The notes below the pieces were generated by a model, which did not search any database, was not told the origin of the DNA, and saw only the letters and a program-made list of their open reading frames with translations. A stretch of DNA of 10,947 nt from Desulfobacteraceae bacterium (GTDB lineage: Bacteria > Desulfobacterota > Desulfobacteria > Desulfobacterales > Desulfosarcinaceae): positions 1 to 10,947 of the forward strand of contig JALVQM010000384.1 in NCBI GenBank assembly GCA_027025615.1. Direction: 5' to 3'. Both the position numbers and the translations under genes were made by a program. This document shows, piece by piece, positions 1 to 7,209 of the stretch. Every line of letters starts with the position of its first letter. Position 1 is the stretch's first letter.

Positions 1-400
1 GTACTGTACGCATGATGTCCGGGCGGCTGCCATCATTTACCGGGATTTCTCTTTTCAGCTCCTGATATCCTTTCAAACCGGGGACCCCGGAAGCCTTTAT
101 GGCTTCGGCTACAAGTCGATTGGGTATTTGGGTATTTACCCCCACCAGGGAGGAAGGCATTTCTATCAATTGCCAAGTATAACGAAGTTTACGGTGGGGT
201 GCCTTGTGGTCTGAAATATAAACCGGACGACCGGGTTGGCAGCAGCCGGTCATGCGGCCCGAATTGGGACAGTGGGCTGTTACCGACTGACCGTTTTCGA
301 GAACAACGTCGGCTAAAAAGCGTTTGTAGCGTTTGACCAGCCTGCCTTTGATAAGCGGCGGCCAGTTCAGTCTAGGCAATGGCGACCTTTTTTTCTCCAT
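1..400 (-). CDS. sfsA: SfsA family protein (sugar fermentation stimulation protein / DNA-RNA nuclease family), 5' part only
   Basis: Read leftwards from an ATG at 398-400, the frame stays open to the window edge, giving the first 133 residues of a family whose members are usually about 230-240 residues; the C-terminal part lies outside. Recognisable SfsA motifs are RYKRFLADV (residues 24-32), TAHCPNSGRMTGC (41-53), KLRYTW (71-76), GVNT (87-90), NRLVAEAI (94-101) and SRPDIM (125-130, the family's SR-D-F segment). E. coli SfsA was found as a factor affecting maltose metabolism and the family is now usually described as a DNA-binding protein or nuclease; the physiological role is not settled. 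The likely ribosome-binding site AGGTGG (415-410, spacing 9) lies inside a terminator stem. The gene follows the receiver gene on the same strand with a 67-base gap. Identity is firm; the function is family-level knowledge. Confidence 0.93.
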   Translation of the reverse strand, partial: MEKKRSPLPRLNWPPLIKGRLVKRYKRFLADVVLENGQSVTAHCPNSGRMTGCCQPGRPVYISDHKAPHRKLRYTWQLIEMPSSLVGVNTQIPNRLVAEAIKASGVPGLKGYQELKREIPVNDGSRPDIMRTV

Positions 401-406
401 GATAAA

Positions 407-437
407 ACGCCACCTTGGCATCAAAAAAAGGTGGCGT
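407..437 (-). terminator. Rho-independent terminator after the CheY-like gene, overlapping the sfsA ribosome-binding site
   Basis: Perfect 10-bp inverted repeat: ACGCCACCTT at 407-416 pairs with AAGGTGGCGT at 428-437 around an 11-base loop. In the leftward direction the stem runs into TTTTATC, giving a short U run, and it lies 31 bases past the stop codon of the receiver gene. The downstream arm includes the AAGGTGG that would serve as the sfsA Shine-Dalgarno site. The U tract is short, so termination may be partial. Confidence 0.7.
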
Positions 438-467
438 CAAGCTGGTTATGCCTTGCAAACTGTTTTA

Positions 468-851
468 CTACACTTGCCTGGGCGCAAGCTTTAATATTCC
501 TTTTACCCGCTCAATTAGTTGATCGCCCTTGAAGGGCTTGACTACGTAGTCCCTGATACCCATTTTGACTATTTTCATTACACTGTCTTTGCCCGATTCA
601 GCGGTCAACATGATTACCGGAATATCTTTTAGTTCTTTTTCGGCCTTGAGCTTTTCCAACATTTCGATGCCGGTCATCACCGGCATGGTAATATCCAGGA
701 TTATCAGGTCCGGTTTTTCCTTGGCTGCCAGGGCCAGACCTTCAACCCCGTTTTCAGCCTCCATCACATCGCAATTGTAAGCCGAAAAAGCTTTTTTGAC
801 GATCATGCGGATGGTCTTGCTGTCGTCTACTGTAAGAATTTTGTATGCCAT
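468..851 (-). CDS. Stand-alone CheY-like response regulator (receiver domain only)
   Basis: This 127-residue protein is a single receiver domain with no output domain. The acidic pocket is D9-D10 (ILTVDDS), the phospho-acceptor is D53 in DLIILDITMP, the switch threonine is T83 in IMLTAE, and the conserved lysine is K105 in VVKPF. The sequence is close in style to chemotaxis CheY and to generic single-domain regulators such as those that pass phosphate to an HPt or bind a target protein. It begins at ATG 849-851, with AGGAG nine bases upstream on the minus strand. It is divergent from the sensor kinase at 1394 across a 540-base gap and is followed by a terminator and sfsA. No chemotaxis genes are visible, so a flagellar role cannot be claimed. 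It could be a phosphate acceptor or sink for one of the kinases to its right; that is inference from location. Confidence 0.93.
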   Translation of the reverse strand: MAYKILTVDDSKTIRMIVKKAFSAYNCDVMEAENGVEGLALAAKEKPDLIILDITMPVMTGIEMLEKLKAEKELKDIPVIMLTAESGKDSVMKIVKMGIRDYVVKPFKGDQLIERVKGILKLAPRQV

Positions 852-1095
852 AAACTATTTCTCCTACAATTAGAGATGGTTGCCTGGTTCTCTAGTTCTA
901 AGCTTCAAGCTTGCATCCTAGTTAACGGCATTATGTGGCTTTTACTTTAATTATTTTTGATTGTTTTGGAATAAGCGGCCAATCAATGATGGGCCGGATT
1001 ACATTGATAAACCTGCCTGCCGGCCAAGAATACCCGGCTGTCTTCAAGTTAAAAGGTTGTTGAAAAATCGCTACACCTGGATATTGCTGGATTTA

Positions 1096-1109
1096 ATTTC
1101 AGCTGAAAT
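1096..1109. repeat. 14-bp perfect palindrome, possible operator
   Basis: ATTTCAGCTGAAAT reads the same on both strands and does not extend further (A at 1095 faces A at 1110). It lies about 285 bases upstream of the sensor kinase start and 245 bases upstream of the divergent receiver gene. Palindromes of this kind are typical binding sites for dimeric regulators such as NtrC-type activators, which can act from a distance, but no second copy was found. Confidence 0.35.
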
Positions 1110-1382
1110 ACTCCATTTGGCATATCTAAAAGCCATTTCTGCCCAAGTATTCTTTTTCCAAGCTTGCGGCCCATGCTGTTAACGGCCTGTAAATTCCCCT
1201 GTTTAGCGTAACTTAATGGCTTTTTGTTATTGAATCACTATGGTATGGTAATCAAACCATGGTATCGTCAAGTACCGGTATAATAAGTTGCCGGGCCATC
1301 GTTTAATCCGGTCGGATGATACCGGGTATTGGCAGGAGTCAAGCGGAAATGTAGCCGATCGGCTTTGCGTTCAGATATAGCC

Positions 1383-1387
1383 AGGAG
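1383..1387 (+). promoter_or_regulatory. Ribosome-binding site fixing the TTG start of the sensor kinase
   Basis: AGGAG six bases before TTG 1394-1396. The frame is closed by TAG at 1352-1354 and contains no ATG or GTG between that stop and 1394, so the rare TTG start is well supported. Confidence 0.8.
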
Positions 1388-1393
1388 TATTTT

Positions 1394-3166
1394 TTGAAGC
1401 CAAAACCGGACAAAAAGCACCTGCAAATATTGTCTCCGTGGATAATTATCGGAGCAGTGGTGGTCTTGTTGCCCATAGTCCTGATAATGGCGCTCAATAC
1501 CATCCAATTGCAAAGATCGAGCGCTTTCCAATTGCTTACAGAAAAAGGTCAGGCCCTGATAAGATCTTTTGAGGCTGGTACCCAAACAGTAATGATTGAG
1601 CAGTATTGGGGCTGGGCACATCTGCAGAGGCTTTTGACAGCAACTGCCAGCCAGCCCGATATTGCCTATATCATGCTGACCGATACCAAGGGACAGGTAC
1701 TGGCCCATTCGGACCCCAAGCAGATAGGGTCAATGTATAACCTCGAGATCGATTTAAATTCCCTGGTAAAGGACAACACTACCCTGACACATATCAGGCC
1801 GACTGCCGATGGCGAGCAGATTTTTGAGGTGATAAAGCATTTTACTCCCTTTGAAGTTGGCAATCGAATGGGTATGGGGATGGGGATGCGCCGCGGTCAC
1901 ATGATGATGCACCGCTGGTACTGGCCTGAAGATGCCCCCCGCAAGCCATCTTCCGATCAAGCCCTGGTTATTTTCATAGGCTTGAAAACCGGAGCAATTA
2001 TCGAGGCCCAGCAGCGTGATGTAAGACACATCATCATAATGGCGGCTATTTTATTTCTGGTTGGTATTGCCGGGGTGGCCCTGATTTTCCTGACTCATAA
2101 TTACAAATTGGCTAAGTCGTCGCTTTCAAAGGTAAAAGCCTTTTCTGACCAGGTAGTAAAACAGATGCCCCTGGGATTGATTGCCTGGAATGAGGATGGC
2201 CGGGTGGTAGCGGTAAACAGGGTTGCCCGTGAATTGCTTGAACTGGAACAGGCAGATCCGGTCGGCAGTCCGGTTACAAATGTGTTGCCTGACAAATTGC
2301 TGGCGATCGTAAATCAAAATCCACGTTTCCTGGGCCGCCTGGATCAGGATTTGGAATGGTCAGGCAAGGACAAGGAGGTGGCCTTACAGGTTACCGGTGC
2401 CCCCCTGTTCGAGTCCGGGGTGCACCGTGGTTACGTATGCCTTTTGAAAGATCTGAGCGAAGTCACCGCATTGAGGAGACAGGTTGAGCGTCATAAAAGA
2501 CTGGCGACCATGGGAAGGCTGGCGGCCGGGGTAGCCCACGAAATTCGTAATCCGTTAAGTTCAATAAAGGGTTTTGCTACCTATTTCAAGGAACGTTGCA
2601 ACCAGGAAGATCAAAACAGCAGGATTGCAGACCTGATGATTCAGGAGGTTGATCGCCTCAACAGGGTGGTTACCCAGTTGCTGGAATTTTCGCGACCGGT
2701 ACAGGTGTCCCCAAGATCTGTAGAACTTGAAGGTCAGCTTTCTGATTCTATCCAATTAATAACTGAAAGAGCCAAACGTCAGGGTGTAACCTTGAAATTG
2801 GAGTGCCCCCAACAAGAGCAGGTTGTTCTGGATCCTGACCTTTTAAAGCAGGTCTTGTTGAATCTTTACCTGAATGCGCTGGATGCTATGCCTTCCGGGG
2901 GACAGCTTACGGTTAATGCCTCCCTGGATAAGGATCGATCAAAGTTGATGCTGGAAATTACAGATACCGGTGAGGGAATGGAGGCAAATATGGTTTCAAA
3001 AGTTTTTGATCCGTATTTTACTACCAAGTCAGGTGGAACCGGTTTGGGATTGGCCATAGTTCACAATATTGTCGAAGCTCACAACGGCAGGATCTCCCTG
3101 GAAAGTTGGCCGGGTGGGGGCAGCAGGGTGAAAATATGTTTGCCTTTACAAAAGGAGCCGCGATGA
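1394..3166 (+). CDS. Membrane sensor histidine kinase (PDC-like sensor, PAS, HisKA, HATPase), ZraS/AtoS/NtrB-like
   Basis: This is a 590-residue inner-membrane kinase. A first membrane helix (about 16-37) is followed by a periplasmic domain of about 170 residues that includes an IMLTDTKGQVLAHSDP stretch (93-108), typical of PDC/sCache sensors. The second membrane helix is about 212-234. A PAS domain (about 247-355) precedes the dimerisation domain with the phospho-acceptor H382 in AHEIRNPLSS. The ATPase domain has N490/N494 (N box), DTGEGM (524-529), FDPYF (538-542) and GGTGLGL (547-553). It would autophosphorylate H382 and pass phosphate to the regulator encoded immediately downstream, whose ATG overlaps this stop (ATGA at 3163-3166). 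Start is TTG, fixed by a good ribosome-binding site. A Met/His-rich run at 159-173 in the periplasmic domain is unusual and suggests a metal ligand, though the true signal is unknown. No receiver is fused. Confidence 0.93.
   Translation: MKPKPDKKHLQILSPWIIIGAVVVLLPIVLIMALNTIQLQRSSAFQLLTEKGQALIRSFEAGTQTVMIEQYWGWAHLQRLLTATASQPDIAYIMLTDTKGQVLAHSDPKQIGSMYNLEIDLNSLVKDNTTLTHIRPTADGEQIFEVIKHFTPFEVGNRMGMGMGMRRGHMMMHRWYWPEDAPRKPSSDQALVIFIGLKTGAIIEAQQRDVRHIIIMAAILFLVGIAGVALIFLTHNYKLAKSSLSKVKAFSDQVVKQMPLGLIAWNEDGRVVAVNRVARELLELEQADPVGSPVTNVLPDKLLAIVNQNPRFLGRLDQDLEWSGKDKEVALQVTGAPLFESGVHRGYVCLLKDLSEVTALRRQVERHKRLATMGRLAAGVAHEIRNPLSSIKGFATYFKERCNQEDQNSRIADLMIQEVDRLNRVVTQLLEFSRPVQVSPRSVELEGQLSDSIQLITERAKRQGVTLKLECPQQEQVVLDPDLLKQVLLNLYLNALDAMPSGGQLTVNASLDKDRSKLMLEITDTGEGMEANMVSKVFDPYFTTKSGGTGLGLAIVHNIVEAHNGRISLESWPGGGSRVKICLPLQKEPR
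1868..1888 (+). repeat. Short hexamer tandem repeat (ATGGGK x3) encoding Met-Gly repeats
   Basis: ATGGGT, ATGGGG and ATGGGG follow each other directly, then ATG, giving alternating Met-Gly at residues 159-165 of the sensor kinase. The unit is a multiple of three, so gain or loss of units would lengthen or shorten the Met-rich segment without a frameshift. Confidence 0.6.
3153..3157 (+). promoter_or_regulatory. Ribosome-binding site of the sigma-54 regulator, inside the kinase gene
   Basis: AGGAG lies five bases before ATG 3163, within the last codons of the kinase. It selects this ATG over the upstream in-frame start at 3106, whose added 19 residues would precede the normal receiver start (EVILVVDDD) and look nothing like the family. 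Confidence 0.8.
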
Positions 3167-4539
3167 AAAATTCTGAAGTGATTCTCGTTGTTGACGATGA
3201 CCAGGCCCACAGGACTGTTTTGACAACTTTGATTGGTGGCTGGGGCTACCGGGTAGAGGAAGCCGACGACGGACAAACGGCGATCGACATGGTAAAAGAG
3301 AATCCCTATGATTTGATCCTCATGGACATAAGGATGTTGAAAGTATCAGGTCTTGAAGCTCTGGCCGTAATTAAAAGGTATAATCCTTCAATACCGGTTA
3401 TCATTATGACTGCTTATTCCTCTGTTGAAACAGCAGTTGAGGCCCTGAAAAATGGTGCTTACGACTATTTAACCAAGCCCCTTGATTTTGAAAAACTCAA
3501 ACTTACTCTCAGGCGGGCGACAGAGCATCTTCGTTTAAAGAAAGAAAACCAGGCATTGAAGGCTTCGCTTGCCGCTGGTTTTGACCGGCAGCAGATAATA
3601 GGGCGCAGTCCTGCCATGAAACAACTGCTTGAAGTTGTCAGCCAGGTCGCCCCATCGGAAGCCAGTGTGTTGATAAGCGGTGAATCAGGAACCGGTAAAG
3701 AATTGATTGCGGCCGCCATTCATTACAATAGTCCCCGCAAACAGGGGCCGTTTGTCAAGATAAACTGTGCTGCGCTTACAGAGACACTGCTCGAATCGGA
3801 GTTGTTCGGTCATGAAAAAGGGGCCTTTACAGGCGCAGATCGCCGAAAAGAAGGTCGTTTCCTCCAGGCTGACGGTGGCAGTTTGTTACTGGATGAAATC
3901 AGCGAAATGTCTCTTTCCATGCAGGCTAAGTTGCTCAGAGTCATACAGGAACGAGAACTGACCAGGGTTGGCGGCCAGCAGGTGCTGAAGGTGGATGTCC
4001 GCCTGATCGCTGCAACCAATAAAGACCTAAAAGAGATGATCAAAGAGGGGCTTTTTCGTGAAGACCTGTACTATCGTCTGAACGTGGTTAACCTCCACCT
4101 GCCGCCTTTGCGAGATAGACAGGAAGATATCCCCCTGCTGGCGCAGCATTTTCTGAAAATATTTGCCGCTAAAAATTCAAAATCAATAGAAGGCCTTACA
4201 CCGCAGGCAATGGATTGTTTGCTTCGGTATTCCTGGCCGGGCAATATTCGCGAGCTGATGAACGCTGTTGAAAGGGCGGTGGTTCTCAGCCGGGGAGGTT
4301 ATCTTGACCGCCAGGATTTTGCTGTTGATTCATGTCGCCGGGAAGGTCAGCTTTCGGCCGCTGACAACCAGATTTCTCATGATACTTTGGCTAATCTGCC
4401 CCTGGCGGAAGTTGAACGGCGCACTATTATGGAGACCCTGGAAGCTGTGGGCGGCAATAAAAGCGAAGCGGCCCGCAGGTTAGGCATAACCCGGAAAACA
4501 TTACACAAAAAGCTCAAAAAATACGGGGTTATGGATTGA
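3163..4539 (+). CDS. Sigma-54-dependent response regulator, NtrC/ZraR family (receiver, AAA+, Fis-type HTH)
   Basis: From ATG 3163 this is a 458-residue transcription activator of normal family length. The receiver (about 5-120) has D11-D13, phospho-acceptor D55 in LILMDIRM, T83 and K105. The AAA+ domain (about 143-385) carries Walker A GESGTGKE (173-180), the sigma-54-contacting loop GAFTGA (220-225), Walker B LLLDEISE (241-248) and the WPGNIREL segment (358-365). The C-terminal Fis-like helix-turn-helix is GNKSEAARRLGITRKTLHKK (431-450). All key residues are present, so phosphorylation should drive ATP-dependent opening of sigma-54 promoters. Its start overlaps the stop of the sensor kinase, which marks the two as a pair. 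In this family targets are often the pair itself plus a stress or transport gene, but no such target and no clear sigma-54 promoter was seen here, so the regulon is unknown. Confidence 0.95.
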   Translation: MKNSEVILVVDDDQAHRTVLTTLIGGWGYRVEEADDGQTAIDMVKENPYDLILMDIRMLKVSGLEALAVIKRYNPSIPVIIMTAYSSVETAVEALKNGAYDYLTKPLDFEKLKLTLRRATEHLRLKKENQALKASLAAGFDRQQIIGRSPAMKQLLEVVSQVAPSEASVLISGESGTGKELIAAAIHYNSPRKQGPFVKINCAALTETLLESELFGHEKGAFTGADRRKEGRFLQADGGSLLLDEISEMSLSMQAKLLRVIQERELTRVGGQQVLKVDVRLIAATNKDLKEMIKEGLFREDLYYRLNVVNLHLPPLRDRQEDIPLLAQHFLKIFAAKNSKSIEGLTPQAMDCLLRYSWPGNIRELMNAVERAVVLSRGGYLDRQDFAVDSCRREGQLSAADNQISHDTLANLPLAEVERRTIMETLEAVGGNKSEAARRLGITRKTLHKKLKKYGVMD

Positions 4540-4594
4540 TTATTTTACAGCCGGTAACCTGCTGAAAAGCCGGTTCTTCTAGATTGCTCCAACC

Positions 4595-4618
4595 CCTGTT
4601 CCTGTCCCTGTTACCTGA
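4595..4618 (+). repeat. Imperfect hexamer tandem repeat in the gap between the two signalling modules
   Basis: CCTGTT, CCTGTC, CCTGTT and ACCTGA follow in a row, four units with one or two changes each. It lies in the 210-base gap between the sigma-54 regulator and the hybrid kinase. No function is evident. The rest of the gap has a 6-bp inverted repeat TTTCCC/GGGAAA at 4703-4725 and no obvious terminator, so read-through into the hybrid kinase is possible. Confidence 0.5.
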
Positions 4619-4755
4619 GTTCAGCTAAAGTTATTCCTTTTATTTGCCGATATATCCAGCAACTGTTGAATCTGCGGTATACGGCCGCTGTGGGTTTCTG
4701 TTTTTCCCATCCGGAATACGGGAAATAAAATTAATCAAGTGGGGAACCGGTGTTG

Positions 4756-6828
4756 ATGTCCAGGGAATCAACCATCATTGAGTTGGTTAAAAAAGTAAAG
4801 GCCTTGGAACAGGAACAGGAAAATTCACTCAAGACCCAGGCCGCCCTGCAGGAAAGCGAAGAACGTTTCCGGCTCATCTCGGAAACAATCCATTTCGGAG
4901 TATTTGAAATGGATGAAAATGGCAGTATATTGTACACCAATACCAGTTTCCAGGAGATATTCAGCCTTAACCTGGTCGAAAGTTTGGTGGTCGACTGGAC
5001 TGATTATCTTCACCCTGAGGACAGGGACCATGTAAAGCAACAGTGGCGGCGGGCCCTTAAGGATCTGGCACAATATTCCACCGAGTGCAGAATAATTTCT
5101 GCGGATGGCAGAACACGCTGGATTCACCTGCATACTTCACCTGTATTTTCTGATGCCGGAGCAAGGTATACCGGTACGATAGAAGATATTACCAAGCGTA
5201 AACAGTTCGAGCAGGCCCTTAAACAGGCCAAGGAAGAGGCTGAAGCCGCAAATAAGGCCAAAAGTCAGTTTATGGCCAACATGAGTCACGAGATCCGTAC
5301 TCCGATGAACGGGGTGATCGGTTTTACCGAGTTGCTTTTGGAAACCGACCTTGATGATTTACAACGTGATTATACCGAGACCATAAGGCGCAGCGGTGAG
5401 GCCCTTCTGTCCCTGATCAATGACATTCTTGATTTTTCGAAAATTGAATCAGGAGAACTGGAATTTGAATCCATTGAATTTGATCCGGAATTACTGATTT
5501 ATGATGTTTGTGAGCTGATTCGTCCACGGATTGGAGAAAAGCCGGTCGAGTTGCTTTGTCATGTTGGAGATCAGGTGCCTACGGTGGTGAAAGGTGATCC
5601 CCTGCGTTTTAGGCAGGTGGTGACCAACCTGCTGGGTAATGCTCCCAAATTTACTGAACTCGGTGAGATCGAGCTGGGCCTGGATGTGGAAGGTGAAGAA
5701 GAGACACGCATAAAGCTGCACGTGACAGTGCGTGATACAGGTACTGGTATCGCAAGTGATAAACTGGAATCTATCTTTGAACCGTTTCAACAGGCCGATG
5801 GATCAACCACCAGAAAATACGGGGGTACCGGCCTGGGGTTATCCATTTGCCGGCAATTGGCCCAAATGATGGGTGGAAATGTCTGGGCTGAAAGCACCAT
5901 TGGAAAGGGAAGTACTTTTCACTTTACAGCCTGGCTGGAAAAAGTACCCTCCAAACCCGTCCGGAGATTTATCACGACCGAGCTTGCCGGACGGAGAGTA
6001 ATGGTTGTCGATGACAACCACACCAGCGGCCGGATACTTCAACACGTGTTGGAATCTGCAAAGTTGGAAGTTACTGTCGTAGATTCGGGCAAAGCAGCTT
6101 TGGAAATGCTGGAGGCAGTTGACAGCCATGGTCGCCCTTATGATCTCTGCCTGATCGATCTCGGGATGCCGGATCTGGATGGCCTTGCCCTGGCACGGCG
6201 TATAAGAAAACAAAACAAATTGGAAGGAATCGTACTGATCGCTCTTGCATCGTCGATAAAGCGTGATGCCAACAAGTCCAAGGCAGCCGGGTTTGAAGGT
6301 TATTTGTCTAAACCGGTAAGACGAAACAAACTGTTGCAGATGATCAAGCGCTTGTTGGGTGTGCCTGATCACGACGGTGAACCCGGTCAAGGGAAAGACA
6401 AATCTATTCATACGGAATACAGTGTAAGGGAAGATTTAAAACGTTCGGTAAGAATATTGCTGGCTGAAGACAACCCGGTTAACCAGAAATTGGCCAAGAT
6501 AATGTTGGGCAAGGCCGGGTACCATGTAGATGTTGCCGGCAACGGTGTCGAGGTGCTTGAAAAATTGCGACGGCATCCGGATAAATTCGATTTGATCTTC
6601 ATGGATGTACAGATGCCTGAAATGGACGGCATGGAAGCGACCAGACAATTGAGAGAGCAAGGTTTCGTTAATATTCCGATTGTAGCCATGACAGCCCATG
6701 CCATGAAAGGTGACCGTGAAAAGTGCCTGGAAGTTGGTATGAACGACTATATCACCAAGCCGGTCAAACGTGAGGTGGTATTCGAAATGGTGAACAACTA
6801 TGTATTGTCCAAGGAGGAAATAAAATGA
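4756..6828 (+). CDS. Cytoplasmic hybrid sensor histidine kinase: PAS-HisKA-HATPase-receiver-receiver
   Basis: This 690-residue protein has no signal peptide or membrane segment. In order: a short coiled coil (about 5-37), one PAS/PAC domain (about 35-152) that should sense an internal cue, a coiled linker, HisKA with H178 in MSHEIRTPMNG, a HATPase with N291/N295, DTGTGI (327-332) and GGTGLGL (356-362), a first receiver with D419-D420, D468 (LCLIDLGMP) and K519, and a second receiver with E571-D572, D617 (LIFMDVQMP), T646 and K668. This is the BarA/ArcB type of layout except that the HPt is encoded separately in the next gene, overlapped by ATGA. Start choice is uncertain: GTG 4750, TTG 4753 and ATG 4756 are consecutive codons after GGGGA at 4741-4745; ATG gives a usual spacing. 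The N box reads NLLGNAPKFT, with Pro where Ile or Val is usual. No output domain is present. Confidence 0.94.
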   Translation: MSRESTIIELVKKVKALEQEQENSLKTQAALQESEERFRLISETIHFGVFEMDENGSILYTNTSFQEIFSLNLVESLVVDWTDYLHPEDRDHVKQQWRRALKDLAQYSTECRIISADGRTRWIHLHTSPVFSDAGARYTGTIEDITKRKQFEQALKQAKEEAEAANKAKSQFMANMSHEIRTPMNGVIGFTELLLETDLDDLQRDYTETIRRSGEALLSLINDILDFSKIESGELEFESIEFDPELLIYDVCELIRPRIGEKPVELLCHVGDQVPTVVKGDPLRFRQVVTNLLGNAPKFTELGEIELGLDVEGEEETRIKLHVTVRDTGTGIASDKLESIFEPFQQADGSTTRKYGGTGLGLSICRQLAQMMGGNVWAESTIGKGSTFHFTAWLEKVPSKPVRRFITTELAGRRVMVVDDNHTSGRILQHVLESAKLEVTVVDSGKAALEMLEAVDSHGRPYDLCLIDLGMPDLDGLALARRIRKQNKLEGIVLIALASSIKRDANKSKAAGFEGYLSKPVRRNKLLQMIKRLLGVPDHDGEPGQGKDKSIHTEYSVREDLKRSVRILLAEDNPVNQKLAKIMLGKAGYHVDVAGNGVEVLEKLRRHPDKFDLIFMDVQMPEMDGMEATRQLREQGFVNIPIVAMTAHAMKGDREKCLEVGMNDYITKPVKREVVFEMVNNYVLSKEEIK
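6812..6817 (+). promoter_or_regulatory. Perfect Shine-Dalgarno site for the HPt gene inside the hybrid kinase gene
   Basis: AGGAGG with seven bases before ATG 6825. It is much stronger than the site of the hybrid kinase itself, which would favour a higher copy number of the HPt protein than of the kinase. Confidence 0.8.
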
Positions 6829-7142
6829 ATTTTCAAGAACTTGGTGAGAGATTAGGACTGGACGAAGATGAGTACCGTGAACTTGTCGAGCTTTTTGTTG
6901 AAACCGGGTCGGTGGATTTCGAACGCCTGAGAACATCTGTTCAGAACCAGGATACAGAGCAAATCGTAAAATCAGCCCACACTCTCAGTGGAGCTGCAGG
7001 TAACCTGGGCCTGATGGAGATTCACAAGCTGGCCAAACAGATAGAGAACAGCGCCCGGGACAATCGACTTGAAGGGCTGGATGAAGTAACCGGCCAACTG
7101 AAAATCCGGATGGACCAGGTGTCTGCTGTAGTGGCAGGCTGA
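6825..7142 (+). CDS. Stand-alone histidine phosphotransfer (HPt) protein
   Basis: A 105-residue, all-helical, acidic protein with the HPt signature AHTLSGAAGNLG; the phospho-acceptor is H52. The usual motif is HxLKGxAxxxG; here the lysine position is serine (S55), while G56 and the downstream glycines are kept. Such proteins shuttle phosphate between receiver aspartates. Its ATG overlaps the hybrid kinase stop (ATGA at 6825-6828), so the two are probably translationally coupled, and the kinase receivers are the expected donors. The final acceptor is not in the operon; the receiver-only proteins at 468-851 and 10357-10893 are nearby candidates by location only. Confidence 0.92.
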   Translation: MNFQELGERLGLDEDEYRELVELFVETGSVDFERLRTSVQNQDTEQIVKSAHTLSGAAGNLGLMEIHKLAKQIENSARDNRLEGLDEVTGQLKIRMDQVSAVVAG

Positions 7143-7155
7143 TTTGCCCATGGGG

Positions 7156-7177
7156 CCGGGAGACTTTCTCCTCCCGG
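7156..7177 (+). terminator. GC-rich hairpin after the HPt gene, weak or attenuating terminator
   Basis: CCGGGAG (7156-7162) pairs perfectly with CTCCCGG (7171-7177) around an 8-base loop, starting 14 bases past the HPt stop. There is no T run after it, so it is not a classic Rho-independent terminator. It may be a processing or mRNA-stability hairpin or a partial terminator at the end of the phosphorelay module. Confidence 0.45.
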
Positions 7178-7209
7178 GTTCAGGGCGCCGTAGACGCTTG
7201 ACTGTCCAG

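Larger units (their letters stand above)
852..1393. other. 542-base intergenic region between divergent genes
   Basis: No convincing gene was found on either strand. The longest rightward frame (961-1182, TTG start) has no ribosome-binding site and a composition unlike its neighbours. The region must hold the promoters of the divergent receiver gene and the sensor kinase, but I could not identify a clear sigma-70 or sigma-54 (GG-N10-GC) promoter by eye. Visible structures are a 14-bp perfect palindrome at 1096-1109, a doubled AAGCTT near 900-912, and a small ATGGT/ACCAT inverted repeat near 1245-1260. The gap is long for this gene-dense stretch, so a small RNA or an eroded element is possible but not demonstrated. 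Confidence 0.6.

Noticed and set aside
961..1182. A 73-codon rightward frame in the gap before the sensor kinase
   Set aside because: It needs a TTG start, has no ribosome-binding site, and its translation shows no domain-like pattern; composition differs from neighbouring genes.
3106..3162. Longer N-terminus for the sigma-54 regulator
   Set aside because: The extra 19 residues lie inside the kinase gene and precede a normal receiver start; the ATG at 3163 has AGGAG at the right distance and forms the ATGA overlap.
4541..4590. A terminator after the sigma-54 regulator
   Set aside because: The repeated AGCCGGT units are direct, not inverted, and no stable stem followed by a T run was found.
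5839..6411. A 190-codon leftward frame opposite the hybrid kinase
   Set aside because: It lies wholly opposite a clear kinase/receiver coding region and shows no recognisable domain, so it is a shadow of the real gene.
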